From Devosia sp. RR2S18 (GTDB lineage: Bacteria; Pseudomonadota; Alphaproteobacteria; Rhizobiales; Devosiaceae): 64,000 nt of DNA. The notes beneath the pieces are model-generated. The model did no database searches. It was not told where the DNA came from and saw only the letters and a program-made list of their open reading frames with translations. Both the position numbers and the translations under genes were made by a program. Location of the stretch: the NCBI RefSeq assembly GCF_030177755.1, contig NZ_CP126539.1, forward strand, positions 3,248,001 to 3,312,000, written 5' to 3'. Below are positions 37,093-46,153 of this stretch, piece after piece; position 1 is the stretch's first letter, and each line of letters opens with the position of its first letter.

Positions 37093-37880
37093 TCGGGTTC
37101 CGGCTCAGGCGGCAGGTCTGATTCAGGTGTGTCGCGCAGCAAGGTGGTGACCTGATCGTCGAGCGCCACCAAAAACTCTTCGATGCGCGTACCATTGCTC
37201 CCGAAATCATGTACCGCGTGCAGCGACACCGAGCGCATGTCCACCGTCGACTCGGTTGCGCTGCCTTCGACCCGCAGCACGGCCTCCTCACGCCAGCCCA
37301 GCATGGTCATGATCTGCGCGTTGATGCGTGCTGCATCCGGCTCCCCGGAAGGGCTGACCAGGCGTACGTCCCAACCGCGCTCGGCAATCATCTGCTCCAC
37401 CAGAGCATAGGTCTGGGCCACACCCAGGGGATAGCGACGCGTTTCAACATTTGGGAAAACCTGCGCGCGCAAGGTTGCGGGCAGCACCTGTGGGGACGGC
37501 ATGGCAACTGTGCCAGGCTCAAACACCAAAGGCATGATCCGGCGCTCTGCCGTGGCGATATCGGTCACGGGCGGATAGCGCATGGCCAGGCTGCCGAACC
37601 AGCCATAGGGCAATAGACATAAAAGGCCCAGAAACAGCCCACCAAGCGCCTTGCCCCACCCCAGATCACCCGAGCGCCAGATATGGACGAGGGCAATGAG
37701 GCCCCAAAGGACGGCGAGCGCCGCCACCGCTCCGGCAAGCAGGGCTGCTGGAATGAAGATGTCGCTGGTCATCAGACGCTGCCGGTGCAGCAAAACCGGG
37801 ATGATCACCAACGGCACGGCCAGGCTGCCCAGCCGCTGCGCCCAAATGGCCCATTTCGAAGTCTTGATCAGAATGCGCAA
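37089..37880 (-). CDS. DUF1499 domain membrane protein
   Basis: A 263-residue protein with an N-terminal helix near residues 15-32, two further helices up to about 105, and a C-terminal DUF1499 domain (VETRRYPLGVAQTYALVEQM, then DMRSVSLHAVHDFGSNGTRI). The function of the family is unknown. Confidence 0.82.
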   Translation of the reverse strand: MRILIKTSKWAIWAQRLGSLAVPLVIIPVLLHRQRLMTSDIFIPAALLAGAVAALAVLWGLIALVHIWRSGDLGWGKALGGLFLGLLCLLPYGWFGSLAMRYPPVTDIATAERRIMPLVFEPGTVAMPSPQVLPATLRAQVFPNVETRRYPLGVAQTYALVEQMIAERGWDVRLVSPSGEPDAARINAQIMTMLGWREEAVLRVEGSATESTVDMRSVSLHAVHDFGSNGTRIEEFLVALDDQVTTLLRDTPESDLPPEPEPD

Positions 37881-37993
37881 ACGGAGCCGTCGCCTGTTCT
37901 ATTCGGGAGCCTTATCGGCCCGGAGGGAAGTGAGTAGTTGAGGTGACGTCAATAGGGGCAGAACGTTCCACTGGTATAGAACGGCTCCGCCGA

Positions 37994-38617
37994 TCAAGGG
38001 TAGAGCCGGGTGCTCGTCCAGCCGTCACCCTCGCGGGTGAAGCGGACCCGGTCATGGAGGCGGAACTGGCCGTCCTTCCAGAACTCGATGCTGGTTGGCA
38101 TCAACCGGAACCCCGACCAGTGCGGCGGGCGCAGGGCCTCGCCCTCCCTCACCGACTGGGTCAGCGCCTCCACTCGGTCCAGCAGCACCTGCTTGCTCTC
38201 GAGTGGCCGCGACTGCGCCGAAGCCGTTGACGCGATGCGGCTCCCGGGCGGGCGGCTGGAGAAATAGGCATCAGCCTCCTCGGGCCTCACCACTTCCACG
38301 GGCCCGCGCATGCGTACCTGCCGCCGCAGCGACTTCCAGTGCATCACCATCGCCGCTTTTGGGTGAGCCAGCAATTGGCGCCCTTTCTCGCTTTCGAAAT
38401 TGGTGAAAAAGCAGAAGCCACGGGCATCGCGCGCATTGAGCAGCACCATGCGCACATCGGGCAGCCCCGCTTCGTCGACACTCGCCAGCGCCATGGCGTG
38501 AGGATCGTTCGGCTCGGCTTCTTTCGCCAGCGCAAACCATTCCTCGAACACGGCATAGGGGTCGAGGTCGGAACGATCTCCATCGTCGAACAGACGTTCG
38601 GTGAGGGTCTGCAGCAT
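37994..38617 (-). CDS. pdxH: pyridoxamine 5'-phosphate oxidase
   Basis: PdxH makes pyridoxal 5'-phosphate from the pyridoxine and pyridoxamine phosphates with FMN. At 207 residues it has the usual length. Family blocks are FEEWFALAKEAEPNDPHAM, VRMVLLNARDARGFCFFTN (FMN site), VMHWKSLRRQVR, and the C-terminal WSGFRLMPTSIEFW with RLHDRVRF. It is divergent from the DnaJ-type gene. Confidence 0.95.
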   Translation of the reverse strand: MLQTLTERLFDDGDRSDLDPYAVFEEWFALAKEAEPNDPHAMALASVDEAGLPDVRMVLLNARDARGFCFFTNFESEKGRQLLAHPKAAMVMHWKSLRRQVRMRGPVEVVRPEEADAYFSSRPPGSRIASTASAQSRPLESKQVLLDRVEALTQSVREGEALRPPHWSGFRLMPTSIEFWKDGQFRLHDRVRFTREGDGWTSTRLYP

Positions 38618-38740
38618 CGGGGATCACCCTTCCTTTGGTGGCTTTTGGTGCAAAACTGGACAAGGCGGGGGGGCGTCGCCATATAGGACGGGAAAACCGG
38701 GCGAAGCAACGCCCCTCACGATGAGAATCGATAGGACCAG

Positions 38741-39694
38741 ATGCGCGATCCATATGCCGTGCTCGGGGTATCCCGTTCGGCCAGCGAAAAGGATATCAAG
38801 TCCGCCTACCGCAAGCTGGCTAAGAAGTATCACCCCGACCAGAACCCAGATGATCCCACCGCCCACGCGAAATTTGCGGAGGCGACCAATGCCTATGACC
38901 TGCTCAACGACAAGGCCAAGCGCGCCCAGTTTGATCGGGGCGAGATAGATGCCGACGGCAACCCCAAATTCGCCGGTTTTGGTGCTGGTGGGTTCGGTGG
39001 CGGTGCCGCCCATGGCGCCCGCTCGACGCAGGGCGGTTTTTCCGCCGAGGACATCCTCAAGGAGTTCATGAGCGGCTTTGGCGGGCAGCCGCGCGGCGGC
39101 GGTGGCCCCGGCCGAGGGCCGACCGGTGGGGGCCAATGGGACCCCTTCGCCGGGACTGCTACCGGAACGGGTGGACGCGGGAGCATGAAAGGCGACGACA
39201 TCGTCGTCAACGCCACCATTTCGCTCGAAGACGCGCACAAGCGCGCTTCGATTCCCGTGCGCATGCCCTCGGGCAAGGTGCTCTCGGTCAAGCTCCCCGA
39301 CAAGGTCGAGGAGGGCCAGCAGATCCGCCTCAAGGGCCAGGGATCGCCCAGCCCCTTTGGGGAAGATGGCGATGCCCTCGTCACCATTCGCTTCGAAAAG
39401 AACAAGCAGTTCCGCCGCGACGGTGCCGATCTGCGCACCGATGTGTCGATTACCCTCTATGAAGCGGTGCTCGGGGCCAAGGTACGCGTGCCGACGCTGG
39501 ATGGTTCGGTGGAGCTCAACCTGCCGCCGGGCGTCGATACCAGCAAGGCGCTCCGCCTCAAGGGCAAGGGCCTTTATGGCAACGGTGATCTCTACGTAAA
39601 CCTGCGCGTGGTGCTGCCCGCGGGCGGCGATCCGGACCTCGAGGCATTGGCCCGCTTCATGCGGGATCAAAAGCCCTACAGCGTCCGCGACTAG
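38741..39694 (+). CDS. DnaJ-family (type II, CbpA-like) co-chaperone
   Basis: A 317-residue Hsp40 protein. The J domain is at the N-terminus with the HPD triad in KKYHPDQN. A Gly-rich linker follows near residues 80-145, then the two substrate-binding beta domains (VKLPDKVEEGQQIRLKGQG and VRVPTLDGSVELNLPPGV). There is no CxxCxGxG zinc finger, so it is not the main DnaJ. Confidence 0.92.
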   Translation: MRDPYAVLGVSRSASEKDIKSAYRKLAKKYHPDQNPDDPTAHAKFAEATNAYDLLNDKAKRAQFDRGEIDADGNPKFAGFGAGGFGGGAAHGARSTQGGFSAEDILKEFMSGFGGQPRGGGGPGRGPTGGGQWDPFAGTATGTGGRGSMKGDDIVVNATISLEDAHKRASIPVRMPSGKVLSVKLPDKVEEGQQIRLKGQGSPSPFGEDGDALVTIRFEKNKQFRRDGADLRTDVSITLYEAVLGAKVRVPTLDGSVELNLPPGVDTSKALRLKGKGLYGNGDLYVNLRVVLPAGGDPDLEALARFMRDQKPYSVRD

Positions 39695-39712
39695 CTCATA
39701 GCGCCCCGCCTG

Positions 39713-40669
39713 TCAGGGCCGGGGCGCCGCTGCCCGCTCCAGCCGGTCGTTGATCGCCTCGCCCAACCCTTCTGCCGGAATGGGAGCGACGGCAATCGTC
39801 CGGGCCCCGTCGGCATCGAGTTCGTGCAGCATGGCAAAGAGGTTCTGCGCGGCCTCGCGCAGATCCGCGCTGGGCGAGAGATTGCGCATCGGCCCAGGGA
39901 ATTTCGGCGTGGGCCCGAAGGCCAGATAAGCGTCGCCCGGCCCCGGCTCGGTCACGTTAAGCCGCACCAGCGCGGCGGGAGCGTAGTGGCTTACCAACAT
40001 CCCTGGCGCCACGATTTCCCCATCCTTTTCGACCTGCTCGACCCGTACGCCGAGCGCCAGCTCCATGTCCTCGCGTGAAATTGCCCCGGCCCGCAACTGC
40101 ACCAGCCGATCGCCCTCCACGCGGATGATGGTCGATTCCACCCCCGCCCGGCATGCCCCGCCATCGAGCACCGGCACGCGCCCACCAAAGCCCAGCCGCA
40201 CCTGGTAGGCGGTGGTCGGCGAAAGCCGGCCGGACGGGTTGGCGGAGGGAGCGGCCAGTGGCTTGCCAACAGCCTCGATCAGCTCCAGCGCCAGCTTATG
40301 GTCAGGGATACGGAGCGCCACGGTGTCGAGGCCCGCCGTCGCCACATCGGGCAAGCCATTGTCGGGCCTAGCCGGGAGCACCAGTGTTAGTGGTCCGGGC
40401 CAAAGCTCGGCGACTTTTCGGGCCAGCGGCGAAAACACCGCCAGTCGCTCTGCCATCTCTACGCTGGCGCAGTGGATGATCAGTGGATTGAACCGCGGTC
40501 GCCCCTTGATCTCGTAGATCGCCAGAACCGCATCGGCATTGGTGGCATCGGCACCCAGCCCATAGACAGTCTCGGTGGGGAAGGCGCAAAGCCGCCCCGA
40601 GGCAATGATCTGGGCTGCTGCTGCAACTGTTTTCGGTTCATCTGGCGTTTGGGAAGCGTTCATGTTCAT
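39713..40669 (-). CDS. L-threonylcarbamoyladenylate synthase (TsaC/Sua5)
   Basis: A 318-residue enzyme for the first step of tRNA t6A37 modification. The N-terminal YrdC domain shows CAFPTETVYGLGADA, KGRPRFNPLIIH and SANPSGRLSPT. The C-terminal Sua5 domain (residues 210-318) makes it the long Sua5 type; HYAPAALV is the linker motif. ATG 40669 or 40663 may be the start. It is divergent from the deacetylase-type gene. Confidence 0.92.
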   Translation of the reverse strand: MNMNASQTPDEPKTVAAAAQIIASGRLCAFPTETVYGLGADATNADAVLAIYEIKGRPRFNPLIIHCASVEMAERLAVFSPLARKVAELWPGPLTLVLPARPDNGLPDVATAGLDTVALRIPDHKLALELIEAVGKPLAAPSANPSGRLSPTTAYQVRLGFGGRVPVLDGGACRAGVESTIIRVEGDRLVQLRAGAISREDMELALGVRVEQVEKDGEIVAPGMLVSHYAPAALVRLNVTEPGPGDAYLAFGPTPKFPGPMRNLSPSADLREAAQNLFAMLHELDADGARTIAVAPIPAEGLGEAINDRLERAAAPRP

Positions 40670-40741
40670 GGCAGTTGTTTGACAATGCCTGTTTGCGGCG
40701 TCAAGACGAAGCCAGCGACAGCCCGGAGATCAAGGTACACC

Positions 40742-41689
40742 GTGACCACGCTTCTCGTCAGCCAGCCGAACTTCGCCGATCACCACACGCCACCCGGCCA
40801 TCCTGAACGACCCGAGCGGATCGAGGCCGTCGAGGAAGCGCTGGCGCGCCCGCGCTTTGACCGTCTGGTCCGCCGCAGCGCTCCTTCGGGAGACCTGATG
40901 CTGGCCGAACTGGTGCACGATTCCAGCTATTTGCAGAGGCTTCGCAATGCTCGGCCCGCCGAAGGCATGGGTCAGATCGACGGCGATACTTTCATTTGCC
41001 CCAAATCGCTGGACGTCGTGACGGCCGGCCTCGGGGGCGCGCTCGACGCCCTTGATGCGGTTCTCCTTGGCCAGGTCGACAACGCCTTTTGCGCCATTCG
41101 TCCGCCCGGTCACCATGCCGAACGCGCGGCGCCGATGGGCTTTTGCCTCATCAACACGATTGCCATCACCGCCCGCGAGGCGCAGCGCAAATATGGTGCG
41201 GAGCGCATCGCCATCATCGATTTCGACGTGCATCACGGCAATGGCACGCAGGATATCTTTGCGGACGATCCCACCGTCTTCTATGCCTCTACCCACCAGA
41301 TGCCGCTTTTCCCCGGTACCGGCCATCCGCGCGAGACTGGCGCGGGCAACATCGTCAACGTCGCGCTCGAAAGCGGTACCGGCGGTGCCGAGATGCGGGA
41401 TGCCTATCTCACCCGCATCATTCCGGCGACCATCGATTTCTCGCCAGACCTGATCCTGCTCTCGGCCGGCTTCGATGCCCACGAACGCGACCCTCTGGCG
41501 CAGCTCAATTGGCAGGCTGCCGACTATTCCTGGCTCACAGGGAAGTTGATAGATGTCGCTGACCGTTGCTGCGGCAACCGCATTGTCTCGCTGCTGGAAG
41601 GTGGGTATGACCTCAAGGGCTTGGCTGGCGGAGTTTCCCATCACGTCGCCATGCTGATGGATGGCGCAGTGGGGCGCCTCGACGAATAG
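40742..41689 (+). CDS. histone-deacetylase-family hydrolase
   Basis: A 315-residue zinc amidohydrolase of the HDAC class II type. Zinc and catalytic motifs are [25 protein letters not shown] and [17 protein letters not shown] 40742 follows AAGG at suitable spacing; the open frame runs further upstream antisense to the Sua5 gene. Bacterial members act on polyamines or acetoin-related compounds; this one cannot be narrowed. It heads an operon with xseB, SCO1 and tlyA. Confidence 0.92.
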   Translation: MTTLLVSQPNFADHHTPPGHPERPERIEAVEEALARPRFDRLVRRSAPSGDLMLAELVHDSSYLQRLRNARPAEGMGQIDGDTFICPKSLDVVTAGLGGALDALDAVLLGQVDNAFCAIRPPGHHAERAAPMGFCLINTIAITAREAQRKYGAERIAIIDFDVHHGNGTQDIFADDPTVFYASTHQMPLFPGTGHPRETGAGNIVNVALESGTGGAEMRDAYLTRIIPATIDFSPDLILLSAGFDAHERDPLAQLNWQAADYSWLTGKLIDVADRCCGNRIVSLLEGGYDLKGLAGGVSHHVAMLMDGAVGRLDE

Positions 41690-41699
41690 GAATTCTGCA

Positions 41700-41942
41700 A
41701 TGGCCGACAATGATGACGTCAAGACCTTGACCTTCGAAGCTGCACTGCAGCAACTCGAGGAAATCGTCGGCAAGCTGGAATCGGGTCGCGCACCGCTGGC
41801 TGAGTCGATCGCCATCTATGAGCGCGGCGAAGCGCTAAAGGCTCATTGCGAAACGCTGCTGCGGACTGCCGAGGCGCGGATCGAGAAGATCACGCTGTCG
41901 CGCGACGGCCGTGCCACCGGCACCGAACCGCTGGACGCCTGA
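41700..41942 (+). CDS. xseB: exodeoxyribonuclease VII small subunit
   Basis: An 80-residue helical subunit of exonuclease VII. The family signature is [18 protein letters not shown] followed by [14 protein letters not shown]. It starts 10 bases after the preceding gene and ends 5 bases before the SCO1-like gene. The large subunit xseA is not in the window. Confidence 0.95.
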   Translation: MADNDDVKTLTFEAALQQLEEIVGKLESGRAPLAESIAIYERGEALKAHCETLLRTAEARIEKITLSRDGRATGTEPLDA

Positions 41943-41947
41943 GCTCC

Positions 41948-42544
41948 ATGGCCGCCAAATCGCTGCGCACTTTCCGCATCGTGCTGTGGAGCCTGGTGGT
42001 GGTCGTGGCCGTTGCCGCCACCGCGTTGTACCTGTTTCGCCCGCCCGCGCGGCCCCTTGGTCTCACCGGGCAGGAATTTGCGCTTGCCTCGACGCAAGGC
42101 GGCACCTTCACGCAGGAAGATCTGCGTGGCGCGCCGAGCCTTGTCTTTTTCGGCTACACCTTCTGCCCCGACGTCTGCCCGACCACACTAGCCGAGACCA
42201 CGGCCATCCGGCAGGAACTGGGCCTGACACCGGAGCAGTTGCGCATCATTTTTGTGACTGTCGATCCTGAGCGCGACACCCTCGATGTGGTCAAGAGCTA
42301 TGTCGAAGGGTACGATCCTTCAGTCATTGGCCTCGTCGGTGATGCCGACCAGACCGAAGACGTCAAGGCCGCCTTCGGCGCCTTCTCGGAAAAGGCGGGC
42401 GAGCCGAATGACCCCTATTATCTGGTCAACCATACCGCTTCGACCTTCCTCATCGACGCCGACGGTTCCTTCGAGGGCACGATCGCCTATGAAGAAGCCC
42501 GCGACACGGCCGTTGCCAAGGTTCGTCGGTTGGTGGAGCGGTGA
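41948..42544 (+). CDS. SCO1/SenC-family copper chaperone
   Basis: A 198-residue membrane-anchored thioredoxin-fold protein that helps copper delivery to cytochrome oxidase. It has an N-terminal helix (VLWSLVVVVAVAATALYLF), the copper motif FCPDVC and the distal histidine in NHTASTFLID. ATG 41948 follows xseB closely, and the stop overlaps the tlyA start. Confidence 0.93.
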   Translation: MAAKSLRTFRIVLWSLVVVVAVAATALYLFRPPARPLGLTGQEFALASTQGGTFTQEDLRGAPSLVFFGYTFCPDVCPTTLAETTAIRQELGLTPEQLRIIFVTVDPERDTLDVVKSYVEGYDPSVIGLVGDADQTEDVKAAFGAFSEKAGEPNDPYYLVNHTASTFLIDADGSFEGTIAYEEARDTAVAKVRRLVER

Positions 42545-43281
42545 GCGACCGCATCCGACTCGATCTGGCGCTTGAGCAGCGTGGCCTTGTTCCCAGCCGA
42601 GCCCGGGCCCGTGACGCCATCCAGCGCGGCACGGTCACCATTAATGGTGCCCCTGCGATCAAGCCCAACCAGATGGTGGGCCACGCCGATAAAGTCGCGC
42701 TCAGCGACCCCGCTGCCAACTATGTATCGCGTGCAGCACTCAAGCTGATCGCGGGCCTGGACGCTCGCAATATTGAGGTTTCCGGCAAGATTTGTCTCGA
42801 TGTCGGCGCCTCGACCGGCGGTTTTACGCAGGTCCTGATGGAGCGTGGCGCCCGCCGCATCTATGCGGTTGATGTCGGCCACGATCAATTGCACCAGCGG
42901 TTGCGCGGCAGTGATCGCATCGTCAGCATGGAAGGCGTCAACGCGCGGGATCTTACGGCAGAGGACATTCCCGAGCCGATCGACCTGGTGGTTTCCGACG
43001 TGAGCTTCGTCTCGGTGACCAAGGTGCTCGCCGCACCACTAGCTCTCTGCAGTTCTGCCGCCGAAGCAGTAATCCTGTTCAAGCCGCAATTCGAGGTCGG
43101 CCGCGAAAACGTGGGTAAGGGTGGTATCGTCACCGACCAAGCCGCGGTCGAGCGCGCCTTGGCCGAGGTCATCGCCTTTGTGGAGATACACGGATTTCAA
43201 AAACTTCTGTCCATCCCCTCCCCCATCAGCGGCGGTGACGGCAATCAGGAAACCGTCCTGGTGTTCGGGCGCGGCACCTAG
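42541..43281 (+). CDS. TlyA-family rRNA (2'-O) methyltransferase
   Basis: A 246-residue RNA methyltransferase of the TlyA/hemolysin A family. An N-terminal S4 domain (RLDLALEQRGLVPSRARARD) is followed by an FtsJ-like domain with the S-adenosylmethionine motif CLDVGASTGGFTQVL. In other bacteria TlyA methylates ribosomal RNA. GTG 42541 overlaps the SCO1 stop codon. Confidence 0.92.
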   Translation: MSDRIRLDLALEQRGLVPSRARARDAIQRGTVTINGAPAIKPNQMVGHADKVALSDPAANYVSRAALKLIAGLDARNIEVSGKICLDVGASTGGFTQVLMERGARRIYAVDVGHDQLHQRLRGSDRIVSMEGVNARDLTAEDIPEPIDLVVSDVSFVSVTKVLAAPLALCSSAAEAVILFKPQFEVGRENVGKGGIVTDQAAVERALAEVIAFVEIHGFQKLLSIPSPISGGDGNQETVLVFGRGT

Positions 43282-43307
43282 CTACACTGCCAGTACCCCC
43301 ACCTAAC

Positions 43308-43327
43308 CTCCCCCTATCAGGGGGAGG
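43308..43327. repeat. C/G-rich palindrome between tlyA and aroC
   Basis: CTCCCCCT and AGGGGGAG form a perfect 8-bp stem near the end of tlyA. The surrounding 43282-43414 is rich in C runs and contains a second imperfect copy of CTCCCC-x-GGGGA. It may be a terminator for tlyA or an intergenic repeat found elsewhere in the genome. Confidence 0.4.
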
Positions 43328-43414
43328 GGGCGATCGGCGAGTTGGGTTTAGATGTCACCCCACCCAACACACGAGTCCTCCCCACTCAGGGGAAGGCCAG
43401 GAGGGAGGGTTCCC

Positions 43415-44530
43415 TCAGTTTCGCTCGAACCCCACGGCGCCCTCGCGCCCCGTCTGTCCGCGATGCCTGAGATAATGGTCTGCCAGTACGCACGCCATCA
43501 TTGCCTCGCCAACCGGCACCGCGCGGATACCGACGCAGGGGTCATGCCGACCTTTGGTCACAATATCAGCATCCTCGTTCTGCGTGGTCACCGTCTGTCG
43601 CGAGGTGAGGATCGAGGAGGTCGGCTTGACCGCAAAGCGGCAGACAATCGGATCACCATTGGAGATGCCGCCGAGAATGCCGCCCGCCTGGTTGGATAGG
43701 AAGTAGGGCTTCCCTTCGCCTGCGCGCATCTGGTCGGCGTTTTCGCTGCCGGTTAGGCTTGCCGCTTCGAAGCCGGCTCCGATCTCCACGGCCTTAACCG
43801 CATTAATGCTCATCATCGCCGAGGCCAGATCAGCGCTCAGCTTGCTATAGATCGGAGCACCCCACCCGGCGGGCACGCCTTCCGCCACCACCTCGATCAC
43901 CGCGCCAACGGAATTGCCGTCCTTGCGGATGCCGTCGAGATAGTCGGCCCACATCTCGGCGGCCGTGGGGTCCGCACAGAAGAAGGGGTTTTGGCCCACC
44001 TGGTCCCAATCAAAATTATCGTAGTCGATCTTGTGCGGGCCAATTTGCACAAGGCTAGCGCGCACCGTTACGCCCCCCAACACCTGCCGCGCCACAGCGC
44101 CCGCTGCGACACGCGCTGCCGTCTCGCGGGCGGAAGTCCGACCACCGCCGCGATAATCCCGGACGCCGTACTTCTGGTCGTAGGTATAATCAGCGTGGCC
44201 CGGACGGTACTTGTCACGAATGTCAGCATAGTCTTTGGAGCGCTGGTCGGTGTTCTCGATCAGTAGCGAGATCGGCGTTCCAGTTGTGCGGGGCCCATCG
44301 GTACGTTCATCCTCGAAGACGCCGGAGAGGATGATTACCTGATCTTCCTCGCGCCGCTGCGTGGTGAACTTGGACTGGCCCGGCTTGCGCCGATCCAGAT
44401 CGCGCTGGATCATTTCGGGCGTCAGCAGCAGGCCTGGGGGGCAACCGTCCACCACGACGCCCAATGCGGGGCCGTGGCTCTCGCCCCAGGTGGTGAAGCG
44501 GAAGAGATGTCCGAAGGTATTGAACGACAT
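43415..44530 (-). CDS. aroC: chorismate synthase
   Basis: AroC makes chorismate from EPSP with reduced FMN, the last shikimate step. At 371 residues it has the typical length. Signatures are [18 protein letters not shown] at the N-terminus, [33 protein letters not shown] and [17 protein letters not shown]. The start MSFNTFG is the family's usual one. Confidence 0.97.
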   Translation of the reverse strand: MSFNTFGHLFRFTTWGESHGPALGVVVDGCPPGLLLTPEMIQRDLDRRKPGQSKFTTQRREEDQVIILSGVFEDERTDGPRTTGTPISLLIENTDQRSKDYADIRDKYRPGHADYTYDQKYGVRDYRGGGRTSARETAARVAAGAVARQVLGGVTVRASLVQIGPHKIDYDNFDWDQVGQNPFFCADPTAAEMWADYLDGIRKDGNSVGAVIEVVAEGVPAGWGAPIYSKLSADLASAMMSINAVKAVEIGAGFEAASLTGSENADQMRAGEGKPYFLSNQAGGILGGISNGDPIVCRFAVKPTSSILTSRQTVTTQNEDADIVTKGRHDPCVGIRAVPVGEAMMACVLADHYLRHRGQTGREGAVGFERN

Positions 44531-44582
44531 GGTGCGGCCCCAATTACGCGGGTTTTCTAGGGGCCGCAGCCGGGCGGGTCAA

Positions 44583-45215
44583 TCAGTCGATCTCTTCCCA
44601 GATGTTCTCTGCGGCATGCAGGGTCATGCCGCCGCCCATGAACCGCACCACCACGCCCTGCGGCGGTGGCCAGTTCAGCACCTCGGCGCGGGGCGTTCCC
44701 TCGATCAGGTGCCGCAGCACACGCAGCACCCCGCCATGAGCGACCACTACGGAATGATGCGTCAGCTCGCGGGCGAAATCGAGCAGACGCGCCGCCACGT
44801 CGTCATAGTTCTCTCCACCCTCGGGCCGAAAGCCCCAATAGCTCTCGTCCCGCTCGCCGGGTGCCCGCGCGTGCTCGCGATCGATCTCCGAATGGAGCCG
44901 ACCTTCAAGCGTGCCGAAGGAGATTTCAATCAGCCGCCTATCCTTGATCACCGGCGGCAGTTCGACGTCGAAGGCCGCGCGCATCCGGTCCATGGTCTCG
45001 GAGGCCCGGCTGAGCGGCGAAGCGAACCAGTTGAGCGTGGTGGGATTGACGCCATCCTGCTCTAGCAACTGCCGCAGCAGGATGCCATTGGCATCCGCCT
45101 GCAACTGGCCGGTACGGTTGAGCGGAATATCGCGGCTGCCCTGATAGCGCTGCTCGCGATTCCAGTCGGTCTCGCCATGGCGGGCGAAGTAGAAGTCCGG
45201 CCAAGTCGTGGTCAT
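44583..45215 (-). CDS. histidine phosphatase family protein
   Basis: A 210-residue phosphoglycerate-mutase-like enzyme. The catalytic RHG motif is FARHGETDWN, and the second histidine lies in VVAHGGVLRVL. The acidic pair FASPLSRASETM fits the family. Substrates in this family are broad (alpha-ribazole phosphate, phosphosugars); none is indicated. It lies between aroC and fabI on the same strand. Confidence 0.9.
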   Translation of the reverse strand: MTTTWPDFYFARHGETDWNREQRYQGSRDIPLNRTGQLQADANGILLRQLLEQDGVNPTTLNWFASPLSRASETMDRMRAAFDVELPPVIKDRRLIEISFGTLEGRLHSEIDREHARAPGERDESYWGFRPEGGENYDDVAARLLDFARELTHHSVVVAHGGVLRVLRHLIEGTPRAEVLNWPPPQGVVVRFMGGGMTLHAAENIWEEID

Positions 45216-45239
45216 ATCTGGTCCGTTCGCTGTGCCCGC

Positions 45240-46049
45240 CTATTGGCCGGCTTGTGGTGCCGCATCGTCGAGCAGCTTCATGCCGACGACGTTGAAACCG
45301 GCATCAACGTAGTGGATTTCGCCGGTGACGCCACCCGCCAGATCGGACAGCAGGTATGTGGCCGCGCCACCCACATCGTCGATCGAGACGTTCTTGCGCA
45401 GCGCCGAATTGGCTTCCTGCCAATGGAGCATATCGCGCAGCCCGGCAATGCCCGAAGCCGCCAGCGTCTTGATCGCGCCCGCCGAAATGGCGTTGACGCG
45501 AATCCCCTGCTTGCCCAGATCCACCGCGAGGTAGCGCACCGATGCTTCCAGCGCTGCCTTGGCTACGCCCATCACATTGTAGTTCGGCACATATTTCGCC
45601 GCGCCGTAGTAAGTCAGCGTCAGCAGCGAACCACCTTCGCTCATCAGCTTTTCGGCGCGCTTGGCGACGGCGGTGAAGGAATAGACCGAGATGTTCATGG
45701 TCAGCGCGAAATTGTCGGCGCTGGTCTCGATATAGCGGCCTTCGAGCTCGTCCTTGTTGGAAAAGCCGATGGCGTGGACGAGGAAGTCGAGCTTGCCCCA
45801 CTTCTCCTCGATCTGCCGGAAGGTTTCGTCCATGGCCGCATCGTTGGTGACGTCGCACTCGACCAGGAAATCGGACCCGACCTCGGCGGCCAGCGGCTCG
45901 ACCCGGCGCTTGAGCGCTTCGCCCTGATAGGAGAACGCCATTTCGGCGCCTTGGGCGTGCAGCTGCTTGGCGATGCCCCAGGCGATGGAGCGATTGTTGG
46001 CGAGCCCCATGATCAGGCCGCGCTTGCCTGCCATCAATCCAGTGGTCAT
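45240..46049 (-). CDS. fabI: enoyl-[acyl-carrier-protein] reductase (NADH), FabI
   Basis: FabI reduces trans-2-enoyl-ACP in fatty acid synthesis. The 269 residues keep the nucleotide motif GLANNRSIAWGIA, the Y-x6-K pair in YNVMGVAK, and the block GAIKTLAASGI. ATG 46049 is chosen as the family start; the open frame runs on to 46091. It is divergent from the FAD oxidase gene. Confidence 0.95.
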   Translation of the reverse strand: MTTGLMAGKRGLIMGLANNRSIAWGIAKQLHAQGAEMAFSYQGEALKRRVEPLAAEVGSDFLVECDVTNDAAMDETFRQIEEKWGKLDFLVHAIGFSNKDELEGRYIETSADNFALTMNISVYSFTAVAKRAEKLMSEGGSLLTLTYYGAAKYVPNYNVMGVAKAALEASVRYLAVDLGKQGIRVNAISAGAIKTLAASGIAGLRDMLHWQEANSALRKNVSIDDVGGAATYLLSDLAGGVTGEIHYVDAGFNVVGMKLLDDAAPQAGQ

Positions 46050-46153
46050 TCTTGTTATCCCTTGCTGGCAACGTTGGGCCGGTTGTGGCACATCCCACCA
46101 GTAACGGGCAAGTTCAGCGCCCGTTTCCTGCCTTCTTGAGGAGCGGTTTTCCC

